The translations under genes were made by a program, and so were the position numbers. A model generated the notes under the pieces. The model did no database searches. It worked only from the letters and a program-made list of their open reading frames with translations, and had not been told where the DNA came from. Shown here piece by piece: positions 22,441-35,800 of a stretch of 64,000 nucleotides of DNA. How positions within the stretch are numbered: position 1 is the stretch's first letter; the number at the start of each line of letters is the position of its first letter. The stretch is from Crotophaga sulcirostris (lineage: Eukaryota > Chordata > Aves > Cuculiformes > Crotophagidae), in the NCBI GenBank assembly GCA_013397455.1, contig VYZB01000377.1, forward strand, positions 97,651 through 161,650. The letters are read 5' to 3'.

Positions 22441-25400
22441 ATAACCTAAAAGAAAAGGACAGATTAAAGCTGTTTGCCCATAAAACTCTGCCGCCTTCCT
22501 ATACTAGGAATTTGTCTCATGACCTACTTCCTTAACACTGTTTGCTATTGAGCAAGGACAAAACCCAAATGTCATTTCATGACATAATCCACTGTCAAAA
22601 TTGGCACTAGCCAGCAGGCCTGCTGGTGGTCGCTCACAGATAACAACTGTGGAGCAGGCATAGCAAATGAATTTTTTCCACCAAATATGGTAAGTCAGAG
22701 TTGAAGAATATTGGGAAAGAAGGGTGGGAGAACTTATGCTGCCTCTGTCATGTCTCATATATTCTTGAGACTTAAGCTTCCAGTACTTGTCAATGACTTG
22801 TCAAGCTGGCATTCTTCAAAAACACGCCATTAATTGGTGTCACATAAACGTACTATGTGTATTTTTTTACAGTATGAGTAGTCTTTTTATTGCTTACCCA
22901 CTTCTCCACTACCACTATTAAGAAACACATATATACTGGTTTTGTAAGGTGATGGCCCTAAGTACAATTATGTTTCTGAGTAGTAACTAATGCTCTGGAA
23001 CCTTCATGTTTAAGAAAATGTGATATTTAAGTGTGAAAGTTTGGAATTCTGAAAATAGCAATTGTTTTGCAGACCAATATCTACCTTTTGACTGAGATCA
23101 CAGTTTACAGGATTATTTTTTTGTAGAGTCTTAAACTCATACATCCTTCTGTTTATAAAATACATTGTGCAGTAACAGTAAATAAAAATTCCTCTCAATA
23201 TAATGCCAAGCCAGAGCTCCTTGCAATATCAAAAGCTTTGCAAGCTTATTTTACAGGACTTCATTCTACATCATACCAGGATAGTATGGGAAGGAGTTTG
23301 TGTGTTTAGGAGCACTGAAAGAAAGCTAGGTTAAGATATTTAAGTTGACATCCATTGCAAAAGTGTAACAAACAAATGCAAATGTTTGAACTCACTTTTG
23401 AAATTTATATAACTTGGAGTGAAATTCTCTATTCATTGAATTTTTGTATTTTAATGGGAGAAATAAGACAACTTTTTTTTTTTAACACGTCAACTTTGTT
23501 TTCTTGATATTTGAAGTACTCTTTAGGCTACTAACATTTGTTCCTGAAAACTCCTTTTTTCTATGGAACATGTAAATGCTTCTGATTTCGTAGGCACAAC
23601 CAGCTGAACATAGATATTCCCTTGATAGAAGATATATGCCCTATCTCATCTGCAGACGTTGATAGATGTCACTTAGTATCATGTCTCCATTTTCACATGC
23701 ACACAAAAAGAGCACAAAAATTAATTTGCTTTTTGGCTTCCTTGACTGGCATCTTCTTTACAGCTATGCCACCTCATCTTTTTAATATTGCAGCATGTCT
23801 GACTTAACGTGCAAGGTATCTGTAGGATACTTCCCTGTGCTGTGAGCAGACAGGAGAGGTGCCAGACCCAATGGACATGATTAGATTTGAGCAGGATGTT
23901 ATGATTATCATCCCTGCAGTGCTGCAGAGGACAGCAGGGCAGCTGTGTAAAGGCCTTGGGTAACTTTTTGGTTATGAGCAACACAGCAGAATATTTTCAC
24001 TGTATCTATGAGTGCAAGGAAGATGTAGTATATTTCTTGAAGAATGCCATGCATATTTAATTGAGCTCTTTACCCAGTGAGTCTAACATGTCATATTGGC
24101 TCTTATTCAGTACCCTCACACAAATCTTAGACATTAATTCTGTTTTTTCCTTTGCATTCTATTCTCATGTAATAATTGTCTATTGCTTTTAGTCATTTGC
24201 TGCAGTATTTGCTATGGATGCAACAGGTGAAAATAAACAATTCTACAGATTTTGCAGATGTTAGATAATGCCTCCTGTGGGCCTGGTGCCTGGAGATAAT
24301 TACACCTTTTAGTAGACTTACACTGCTCATTTTATTTTCTGTCACCTGGGAAATAATTATATGCAACCTACCTGCCTTTTCATACTGTTTTATCAACTAT
24401 TTCTTTTATTTATATGTAATGGAACTGCTGGGACCAGTAACTTTTATTTCCTCTGTTTATCAAAATATTTAACTAGCATACTCCAAGGTGAGTCATCATT
24501 AAATAATGGTTCAGGGCACTGCCGAGGTTAAGCCTGAATCATTATAGTTGTTTCTCTTGCTCCAAAGCCCCCAAATCTCCCTTCTGGCAGTGCAAAAACC
24601 TTGACAGCTATGGGCTTAGGTCACACCATTTAGTATCAAGGAACTGTCAGATCTTGTTTTCTTTTTGCTATTCTGCTCATTAGTCAAAGCAGATTCTTTG
24701 CTGCAGCAGGTCTTCGTACTGCTTCCTAACCCAGTACATCCTCAGGAGAGTGATCCCATGATGATCCACCATATGGGGTGAAAATATCAGCGCTCTGTCA
24801 CAGTAAACCAACTGTAACATCTTCCTGCATTCACTTACACAGGCTGGCAGTTCTGTAAGCAGCTATGTTAAATAAGCAGCCTTCAGTTCTCTTTCAGCTT
24901 ATTTTCTTTTTTGGTAATATACCTTGAGGAATGAGGGTTTTTCCCCAATCAAAATAAGCACGTAGCAATGCTCTTAATGCATGGCCGGTACTTGTCACTA
25001 TATTGTTTGTGGATGACTTAAAAGAATCAGACTCTTCCATTATTAAAAGGCAAACAGAGTATTACAACTATAGACAACATTTTTTTCCATTTCCTTCATA
25101 ATCTGTTCATAAAATATGTCTGGAATTGAACTACAGTCTTTTATTGTAACTTATGTAGTTGCCCGATAGTAAATCTACTGCATTAAGTTGCTGAAATGTG
25201 TAATTGTTCTACAGAGAAAAGTACATACCTTTTACATTTTTATTCTTATTTTATAAAAGACTGAACGGATTTTTAGGGTGTAGACAGGCAGGTATTATTT
25301 TGCATACAGAAATGTTGCTGAAAGTGCACTGCAACACAAAATCAAACACAGACATGCTAGGAAATATCAGAAATATAATCTGCTATTCAAAGTGCATTCA

Positions 25401-27130
25401 AAATCAGCCCCTGAGGAGTCTTAATTGTGGGGTGTAAATGCATCATATTGTTTTTCCTCTTGACCCTTGATTCATTCTGAATACTGAATGGACTATAGAG
25501 AACTGAATACAATATAGGAAACAAATTACACAGCTGTCCACTAGTTTGTGTTTCTTCATGAGTCATCCCAGTCCTGCTGTACTGCATTTGCAAGGATCTG
25601 AGCAGCCCTAGTGGGGCACTGTTACCCAAGGCTCAGGACACGCTTATTGCAGCTTTCCTTTTTTTGAGGCCCTGTGCAGTGGTGGAGCTCTGGCAGTGCT
25701 TTCTGGGCATTACTTGGGAGGATGTCAGCATGCTTGCCCGCAGCTGGCACTCATCACCACCACTGTTTTCCCTTTTGTTCCTCCTATCACAGCTTGGGTC
25801 AGAATACTCCAAAGAATTCACTCGGTTTTTGTCATCTTAGTTCTCCTGTAAGGGAGGATTTCCTCATGTTATGGGTGAGGAACTTGCGCTAGCAACTTTA
25901 ATGGCAAACTACATCATTTTAAGGTTGCAAGATGACTAAGATTCTTTTTTTTTTCTAATATTGTCTTATTATAGAATATTTGGAGTTGCTAATCATACCT
26001 CACAGTGAGCATCTAGGATTAGATGAATACTGTTAGTGATCATTATGAAAGATGACTCAATAAAATGAGGATCCAAGCGGAAATGTGGGTATCTGCCTAC
26101 AGAGAACCACAGTCTCACTTCTTGCAGTGCACTTATTTGTTAAGAACAGTAGAGTACACACACGTTGCTATAAACACTGCAGTTCTACTATGCAGTTAAC
26201 CTTGGCTTGTGTCCTAACCCCCCAAAAAGTGAAACAAAATAGTAGCTGAAAGTCTCTCTCCTTAAAAGCATTTCCCAGGTATGAGGAAATACCTGTTCTG
26301 AATGCAGTTATACAGCCTGTTTTTCCTCTGTCTTCCCCCATTGTTCGTCATGCAAAATCCATTTTACAATGCATTATGGTAATCCTGAGGTAGCAGATAA
26401 AGAACCAAAGTGTTACAATGCTGTCTTGAATAGGCTCTGCTTTCAATTGAGTAGAAGTGATGTTCAGCTCAGGAAAAATCTTAGTCTATGATTCCTGCTG
26501 AGCAGGTAAGATACACTAGCACTGTATTTTTAAAAGTACTGTTTTGTTTTTAAAATCACTAAAAATATAATAGCCACATAGTTACATATAGGACAAGATC
26601 GATGAAGAAAATAGGATCTGAAATGTATGCTGTGAAATAAATGAATTTTAAAAGGACAGATAAATGCCTCAAAACTGAACCTATGTATTCTAATAAATAA
26701 TAATAAAGGATAGGATATGGTTTCAAAAATATTGCTTTCCAAAAATTTATAGTAGAAAACTATTACAATTATCTATTTTCACTCTAGTAGCAACAAACTT
26801 GTATGCTATTTTTTCCTATTCTTTAATATAATATCTAAATAATGCTCTTGTTTCAATTTATTTTAAAGTATCATCTGACATGAAATTCATTTCCTTAGGT
26901 TTAAGCTATCTGCAGAGGCCCCCTCAGAGCTGAATGGAAAAACTAAGCAGTTCCATACCATGATTCATCTTATCCTGAGGAACGTGCCTGAAGTAGGTCA
27001 GATGAATCACCTTGACAAAGTGACTACAGCCCTCCCTTAACTACCCAGGTGGCAAGCTCAGCAAAGGTATAGACATCTACCATAACATCATCTAAAATCA
27101 GTAAGATAAATCCTACTCTTAGTGTCTGTA
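22441..27130. other. AT-rich noncoding stretch, no gene recognised
   Basis: Open frames reach about 87 codons only. A slightly GC-richer patch lies at about 25,550-25,770 and another at about 23,820-23,960; neither shows a family I recognise. No RNA gene or confident repeat was found. Confidence 0.5.
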
Positions 27131-27220
27131 TACGTCTGGGGTTTTAGGATTCTTTGGGTTTTTTCTGGTTTTTGGGTGGGGGGTTTTTCTGGGTTTTTTG
27201 GGTGTTTTTTTTTCCATTTA
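27131..27220 (+). repeat. G/T-rich low-complexity tract with G-quadruplex motif
   Basis: The plus strand alternates G-runs and T-runs: G-runs at 27,138-27,141, 27,156-27,158, 27,174-27,176, 27,178-27,183, 27,191-27,193 and 27,200-27,202, then a T9 run. The last four G-runs are separated by loops of 1, 7 and 6 bases, fitting the standard four-run G-quadruplex rule. It is not a telomeric TTAGGG array. Confidence 0.75.
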
Positions 27221-29812
27221 AGTGGCTGTTCACTGCATCTAAATGATATTCAACTGGGAAGAGGAATCATAGGAAGATGTTGTCTAAGATATCAAAGTAG
27301 CCTCAGATATCCTTTTGTATAAACACCAGCACTACATTAAATTGCTTTTGATCACAGCATGGTATACATTAAGAAATGATAAAATCCAAGTGCTTGTATA
27401 TTCAGGGAAAAAGAGGAAGATGAAGGGAGAGGAGAAAAGTTGCATAGTTAGGGCTCATTTTTAATTTTTTTTCAGAGTCTCTACTAATCCATAGATACAG
27501 GTGGGATGCCTGGCCCTAGAAAATTCCCATAAACATCCACAGGTGTCCACATATGATCAAAGGTCAGTCTTAAAAAGTAGCCTGGCAAATTTAAAGCAAT
27601 CAGTGATCCACTGAGCATTTGTGCAGTAACCATATTTGATATATAAGGAAATGGGTCACTGGCAAATCCATTATACCTACTTTACTTCTCTCTTTTCACA
27701 TGCTTCTGCTGATAGACATCTATGGTTTGTAAAGAGTACTGATATCAATCAAAAAGTAAATATGAAAAATAATACAGACTTGACTGAGTTAAATCTTTGA
27801 CACAGAGATGAAAAGGGTGTGTTTGTTCCTACTAGTTATTGGTCCTGTGTAAAACAATGCTGGTTAAATATTTTTTTCTTTCACAAGTATCTGAAATTTG
27901 TGCTGCTGATCTACTAAACCATGAAGTGTCAGTGAAAGGAAAGTGAGATTAGAATTATAGTGGTACAGGTGTGATTGTAGACTGTTTCAGTCTAACCCAT
28001 TTTAAGAAAATGTCATTGAAAGAAGAAACACAATGACCTTTAAAATGGCTTTCTTAGTCTAATAATCCGAAACATTAATGATCTTCAAACTAACATACTC
28101 CAGATTTTGAATCACCCTTTTCAGGATTTCAAATAATATTATTATAGAAGCAGACCCCACAACTTATAAACAGAGGGTGGTAATTTACAGGCAGCCTGTG
28201 GTGATCATGGGCAGCAAATCTTCAAATAAATCATTTTTTTTTAGGGAGCTGGATCCTAAATTGAGCTGCAGAGCAAATACCGTTATTATTAAGAGGCCAA
28301 GTAAAGTAAAAAAAAAAGCAGAAAATAGTACAGACTAATATATGTTGCAAAGGGATTTGTACTGAGTCACCCTTGGAGCTTGAAAATAAAATATGGATCC
28401 AAGATTCTTAAGAATCTCCTTTCCCCTCCTCTCTCTAACCAAGATTCTTTTATAAGAAAAATGAGGATTTTTTTTTTCGGGCTGTTGGCTTCTCAGCATT
28501 AATTTTAGTTCAAAGTACCCTCTACTTTCAGCCATAAATTACATATATAGCTTAGAGTAACTCTTCAGCAATTCTTTTAGAATATAAAAGCATCCTTACA
28601 TTTGCTTATATTTTCAAGTATTCCTTGAAAAGTCATTTTAGGGACATACCTTCATCAAAGGTAGCAGAAAGAGTATCTAGATTTATCAAAGTTTTTCAAC
28701 TAAAAAGTCATTCCTCCTCATCCTAAATAAGGTATCTAAATCATGTCTGGTGGAAGTAACCTTTCTCCAGAAGGCCAACCATCTGCCCACAGTCTCCCTT
28801 CTAGTAATTATGGCACCAGTTGAAACACAGAGGCATTCTTTGAAAGTTTAACAGTTTATATAATTTCACAAAGGAATTATCATGGAATTGATAATTTTTA
28901 ATTATAATGAATGTAACTTTAAATTTGCATCTCTTATGCAATGTTACATTCAAAATATCATTTGCTGTAAGTAAGGCCAAGAATTTACTGTTAGTTTAAT
29001 TGAAATCATCGGAATCTTATAAATGTTAGTCAAGAAAAATACAGAGTAATAATGCAGTTGAGATTTTTACATGCATATTTCTTGGTTTCTGGTCCTTTTC
29101 CTGGTGTTATGTCTACATTCTCCCACTCCTCAGAGCCCTAAGTCTAGAGGTTTAACACTGATGCTGGCAATGGGGGGTATCATGTTGAGTAGGCATCTGG
29201 ATTTCTTCACAAGGTGGAATGCCAGAATATTCATGTTGATGGTTTCTTCTTCCTCTTTCCAGGGTCCACTCAGAGTCATTTTAATATGTTTGCTAAGGTG
29301 CTTTTACACCTTCTTCTTCATTGGTCTTCAGTGCCATGTAACATTTATTTTACTACATATGTTGCCTTGTACTTTTGTTAGATAGTAGTTCATTGTTCTC
29401 TTTGTTTCCCCTAAAGCCAAATTTGTCCAGCTCAGGTCTGTATTTCTTTAATTGATCACAAATAAGTTGTTTATGGGTGTGAGGTCTCTGTGCCTGTGCC
29501 TCATCTTTATCCCCCCACACCCACACTCCTTTACACTGCATCCTGTGTCCCCATGTCCCCAGGCTGCTGCAGTCCTACCAGACCTGTGTTCCTTGGCACT
29601 GCCTGGTTGTTTTAGAACCGTATGTATTCTGTGCTATGCAGAGCCACTGTATCTCTATAAACCTATAGCTTCATCACACAAATGTAGACAAAAGAATAAC
29701 AAGCTAGTCACAGACAGTCAACTAGAGAAATTGCTGTTGCAGCTCAACCAAGTAAAGCAAAGCTGTGGCAGGCCAAGAGAAGTTCGACCAGAGCAGATCT
29801 AACAAGCCTCAG
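27221..29812. other. AT-rich noncoding stretch, two hydrophobic chance ORFs
   Basis: Plus-strand frames at 29,071-29,385 (104 codons) and 29,452-29,802 (116 codons) are the longest non-repeat frames in this part. The first is hydrophobic and Phe/Leu-rich; the second is Pro/Leu/Ser-rich over a C-rich patch at about 29,510-29,610. Neither has a recognisable domain. A single-exon gene is not supported; an exon of an unknown gene cannot be excluded. Confidence 0.45.
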
Positions 29813-29828
29813 TCATGAGGCCTCATGA
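29813..29828. repeat. Perfect 16-bp palindrome
   Basis: TCATGAGGCCTCATGA is fully self-complementary with no spacer. It could be a dimeric protein-binding site or chance; nothing around it tells which. Confidence 0.8.
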
Positions 29829-32800
29829 TTTCAGTTCAAAGCTTATGGCTTGGTTCTAGCTACAGCAATATTGTACTTTAACTCTGTGGTTAAAGCAGCA
29901 TGACACTTTACTTATTTTTGTTAAAATGTTTTCCGTTAAAACGTAATTTTTTAATTATTTTTACCGCAGAGTAATATCTACAATAGATGCTATAGAATAT
30001 ATGTACCATAGAAAAAAAAGAACGTCTTAATTCTTTGATCATTTAATTTTGTCAAAACAGACATGATAAAAGCAACTGTTTTCATTTGAAGGTGGTTTTA
30101 CATTTTTAGTAAAGAATCTAGGTATGTATGTCTTAGCTATTGTTATAGTCATGAAGAATGTATAATAAAGCTAAGTCAGTTGTAAATTTAGATTTACAGT
30201 TAAGCACCCAAAATAAAGTAGCATGACCTTCAGAGTCCGAGTACAGACTGTTCCTATGATATCCTGTCTCAGTGCCTTAGATGACTCTGGGTTTTTCCTG
30301 TGTCATGACTGATAACTGTATTCCCAGCTGTGGGTCATGACTTTACCATAGTACTCCCTTTCAGAGGTTATGCAAATTACTCTTGCAATTACTTTTCTGG
30401 AATTATTAACATATTTTTGGAGTCTTTTGAAATATTAATTCTGGTTTAATTAATCCAAGTAATTTTGAAATGGGTAGCGTATTTAGGGCTGAAGGTAAGC
30501 AACAAGTTAATTAATGACCATGAATTGTCATTTGACGCTTTTATGAGGATTTAATATTGAAACCTGTGGAAAACTCTGTAGATACATTGGGATGCGATAT
30601 CCTATCATTCTTACAAATGCAACACAGCTGATATTTACACTTCTTCAACCTACTGTCATTTAGTAAGGTGACATATATTTTGTAAAATCATTTGTATTTT
30701 CCCACTGAGTTACCTGTGCCTACTTATGTTCCTCTCCATGGATCATTTATTCTGTTTACTCTAGATGGACAAGCACTGTCCTGTTATCTTCAATAAGTTG
30801 TCTTAAAAATGGCGGCAACTTTATCTGTGCATAAGGAGGAGATTATGACCCAGCTGTCATGTACCCATAGAAATTGTCTGTCTCACCCTTTCTATGTCAA
30901 GAGGCTTTTGGCAGGAACATAATATTCCCTTCAAAAGCAGTTTGTTCCTTTGCCTTTTTTTTTTTCATATATCCCATTTATCTGTTTCTCCTTCTTCCAA
31001 ACAGTCTTCAGTCCCGCAGACTGATTACATCCTAATTCTTTTGGCATGCTGTCAACTTGTCCTAGTCAGAATAACTATTAGGCCTTTGCTTTTGCTACTC
31101 CTCTGCAATTTTGTTTCCCTTTCTGTGCTTCATGTCTTTTCTTTGTGACTTTCACCCATTTTGCCTGAAGCTGTCTTCTGACAATATGTTACCACCTCTC
31201 TCTGTGGATTTGTTCTTTGCCTGCCCAAGTAATTTATTTATGTGCTAGCTTCCTCTTTACTATTATCCTGGCTGTTTGACTTTCTGTGTATTGCTTTTCA
31301 TAGTGCCTGAAATCCCTAGTATGTTATTAATAATTTGGAACAGGATGGCTTTTCTAGCTTTTAATGCAACAACTTAATCATGCTGACGGTGTGTTTTTAA
31401 ATGACTGAAATTCCTTGTGCACACACACTGAGATAACACCTTGCATGTGCCCATAACAGCTGTGGAACTGAACATAAGACTTCAGAAGGATTATTTTTTT
31501 TTCTCTCTTGGCAGTTAAATGACATATTTAGATTATATGACAAAATAAATAAAAATCAGTCCTTAGATTATTGTGTTCTATGCCTGCGTTTTCATTATAT
31601 GTATTGGGGTTGAAAAATATACAAAACAAATCAGGAAAAAAGAAGACGTTCTGTTCAATTGAAACAACCTTTTAAAGCCTGGTGCTTGAATGTGACAGAA
31701 ATTTCATCCCATGGCTTGTTTGTAAGATCTAGAAATAAATGGAGAATCATATACAATTCAGGATAGGGTTTCTGTTCCTTTTCATTAGTTCTTCTGTAGA
31801 AAGAAAGTATGATGAAGGCAGACAGCAGAAATTCAGCAGCAGAAAGATCAAAACAATCCTACCTTTATTCCCCTCCGCACCTCTCAGAAAGCTAAAATGC
31901 TAACTTGTTGGATCGAATTGCTCACTCTGACATATGTAATATGTTGATGACATGCTAATTATATTTTTCTAGAAAAGTGATAGACACTGAATTTCTTAGA
32001 TTTCTTGTAACCATAAATTCTAGTTACTAGCTATCGTCAGTGGGATGTTTTTGTTGTCTAATTTCATTTTTTTAAATTTTTTGGGGGGGAGTGGAGTCTG
32101 ATTTCATGTATGTTACCTTTCTAGTAGAAAATATCTAAATAGCCACACATGGGACCTTAAGTTCAAACAATATTAGTGAGTTTTTTGTAGGCTTTTTTCC
32201 AGTTTACCCATAAAGTGATTCCTCTGGGCAAGGTTGCTCTGTTTCCAATCTCGGTAAGGAAAATGAACAAAAAGTAATTTTATCTTTTTGTATTTTGTTT
32301 TCCCTCTGTGGAATAGGTCTGGAAGGATAGGAAAGGCTTGACCCTGAGGCAGACGCTGTCCCAGAGTTGTAGATCATGAGATGGAAGTCCTTAGAAGACA
32401 ACCACCTGGAGCAGGCAAGAAATGTTTCCCACCGTTTTGTGAAAAGTGTTTTTATGAATGCTATGGGAATATTTTTCTGCCATATTGATTTTACTGATCA
32501 TGTTTTGAAAGATTTTGTCTATGGTTGTTGTATAAAAGGATGGAGGGACCATTTATCTCTTTCCATCTCCCTTTTCAGGGATTTCTGTAGCTAACTGAAC
32601 AGCAGAAGTAGCAGCCAAGTGCCCAGCCTTTCATCTTTGAGCCTCCGGAGAGTCTTGACCATTTGTCTTGAATATAGACATCACTAAAATCAGCTGTATC
32701 TTTGTCACCTCCAGGCTGGGCCCTAATGTACTTTCTGCAGATCTTGTTGCATGCTGAATGTTAAATTAGAACTCTATAAACTTAATTTGCTTCCAGTGCT

Positions 32801-35800
32801 TCATTTGCTTCCAAGTGTAATTCTTGATATTGATTTTAACTTATATTTAACTTTTATGGTGGTAGTCACACGTACTTAAGAGGCTGCTACTTCTACACTG
32901 CTGTGAAACCTGACCAGAGTATTAGATTTTATCTACTGGAGATAGCAACATTCCTTTTCTCTGGAAGACACATAAAGTATTAACCTAGTAGAAAACACAA
33001 TTAAGAATTTTCAAGGCATTCTACATAGTCTGTCTTTTGATATTTATGGATTGGGACTAGAAGACAGCTGTAGAACAACAGCCATTACCTTTCCAATGTA
33101 ATACTTATTTATTTATTCCTTTTTCAAACTTAAATTTTATTTTTGAGAATTGTCTTTTAGTATATTTTGTTATGCATACACAAGTATTTAACAACACACC
33201 AGAGAAATCGGGCAAAATGAAGCACTGTTTTCTTTTTATTTTCAGTCATTGGTCTTCCTGATGAGCGTCAAAAGAACAATTGTACTGAGGTTTGCATGTC
33301 AGGTTTGCTTAATGTCTGTCATCTATGGGCTTTACCTTTTCTAGAAAATTTTGAAAGTTTCTTCGTTTTGCAAATGGTTACACTTTGCTTTTCCTCTTAA
33401 TTTCTTTTGCAAATTTTAACATATAGATTATACATAGTTTGATTTTTATACAATCTCTTAAAGTCTCTTTGTACATAGCTGACTCCACTCAGTGACTTTT
33501 TACATGACCACCTTTCTTCAAAATAAATTTCGTTTTCTATTTTTAGTAAGCAGACCACTGAGTGACCTTAGGTGCCATCTGGTGTTGATCTTCAGCTTCA
33601 GCAGAAAATACAATGAATACAGGGTACCAATTCCCTGTGACTTTCTGGACCACAAGAAAGGATCTAGTAACCCTTGAGTCAGGTAGAATGCATGGATGTA
33701 GCAAACGTGTTATCCTCATGCATAGAAGAGCAGTCATTCTTCATTCAGTCACATTTACATGCTGTCAGTCAAGAAATTCCATTTTTTATTTTGAACTTTC
33801 CTGGGATTTTCTAAGATGAACGACTCTCATCAGAACAGTCAGACCTTCAAACTACCCAATAGTTGAATTAGTGAAAACTATTTCCACTAGAGAAAGTAAA
33901 TAATGAATAAATGTGGGCAAATATAGAAATTATGGAAGAGATCCAATTTGGAGAATAGTAACAAAACCATTTAAATTAATAAAATTTTCAATTAATATAT
34001 TTTTCTGTGTAATGTTTTCAAATTGTAGCTGTGAATTATCAAGAGTTATTAGATGCTTCCTTCAAAATCAATCCTCCAACTAGCCATCTTTCAGGCTGTC
34101 AGGAAAAACGGGGTTGGAAGGTCAGAAAAATTCCCTCCTTCTCTGTCTAATATTATTAATGAAATTTATATATTCCTTGGACTTTTTTTTTTTCCTGTAA
34201 GTCAGCGTTTATTTTGTTAGAAATTTTACAGCTAGCATATACTGCTGTTGTGGTCGTTGATTTCTGGGAGACAGGAAGATTTACAGCTGAATAATACCTT
34301 CTCCTTTCCAGAAACTCATAAGGAATGGAAAGATCGTTCCCATTCATTGCAGTGACTTTTCTTAATTTGTGCCAAGGGATAAAGATTTTTAGCATGTGGC
34401 TGCATGAAACATAGGAAGCAAAAATGAAAAGCGTATTCAATACTTAATAACATTAAGACAGCCGATACTTTCTCAGAAAAATGCCTCTCACAAGAAGACT
34501 CAAGCCATTATAAAAAAAACAGTGGAGAGAAAATGTAATTAAAATTCTATAGCAGCCTCTTTTCTGACAATGTTTTCAGTTTTCTGTAACTCTGACATTT
34601 TCTATCTATTCCCTTTTTGAAACAACTTTTTTATTACAGTAACTGTGATATGGTAATTAGTGATAAGGAATTGAAATCTGCTAATAAAGGGAATGAATAG
34701 AATAATATTAAAAATAACAAAGTAATAGGAAGATACAAATGTACATAAAATACTGTAACATTGTTTTGCAGAATGGTGTGGTGTTTTTCTCCTGTTTATG
34801 GTGCCTTTGTGTTTTTCTAAAAATATTCTTGTGACCATTGATACATTCCCTTCCAAACGACTGGACAGGTTTTCAGTTGCTGGTGATGAACAGAGTTTGG
34901 TGATGTTAATCCAGTTTTTTACTACCACAAGAGCTATTTTTAGAGAATAAATATTATGCATAGATTAGAAAACCAAACGGCTAACTCTGCACTGAAGTAA
35001 CAACATCTGTGTTACCACCTACTCATCAGACACAGATTTTTAAATCTGGGATTTTTCTATAAAGTTATATGCTGGGATTCTTACCTAGGCAATAAAACCA
35101 AGTAACTAAATTCTTCAAAACAAGACTCCAGAAATACACTAAAGTAATTTTTTTAATGTGTCTATCATTAAGATATCAAGAGGTTGTTGGAATACCACAA
35201 AATAGTACATGAGGGTAAATGGTTTATAAATCAAGAAAACCCTTTGGAGTTTGAAGACTCGCCTGAAAAATGATGATTAAGCCATTTCAAGAACAGCACT
35301 CACCAAAGTGTCAGCTGAAGCAGGAAGCTCCGGCTCATTGCAACTGTAGCTTCTAGATGCTTGAGCAGCTCCTGTATAAAGCAAGCTGTAAGTCATCATT
35401 GCCGTCAAAGGGTGGATTTCTTCTGCTGTATATGAGCCATGTAGCTACTGAATACAGCAGATAGGACAGTCTGAAGCCAGGTGGAGCTTGCTACAAATGC
35501 ACAAATATGAGAAAAATGTTGAAAAAAACCCAGGTTTTGATAAATCAGACAAAAAATCTATATGCATATTTGAAAGTGCACTTTAATGATGGCTTCTAAC
35601 AAAACAGCTTTAGAAGTCTAGTTAAACGCTGTCTAACAGGAGTAGGGGTGCAGTAAAAGATGTCCTTGTCTGAGGAAACTGTCATTTTGGATTAGTGTTC
35701 TGGCTTGTTTCTACTTGTTGTTACTCCTTTTATATTTTTGCAAAATTACTTAAGTTGATAGTACATATCAAATGCCAAATAAATGTTCTGTGACTTGGAA

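Noticed and set aside
27131..27220. Interstitial telomeric repeat
   Set aside because: The units are irregular G and T runs; there is no TTAGGG periodicity.
29071..29802. Two neighbouring hydrophobic/Pro-rich plus-strand frames (104 and 116 codons)
   Set aside because: Different registers, no recognisable domain, and the second crosses a C-rich simple-looking patch; chance frames are the simpler reading.
34602..34961. 119-codon minus-strand frame
   Set aside because: AT-driven composition with no known domain.
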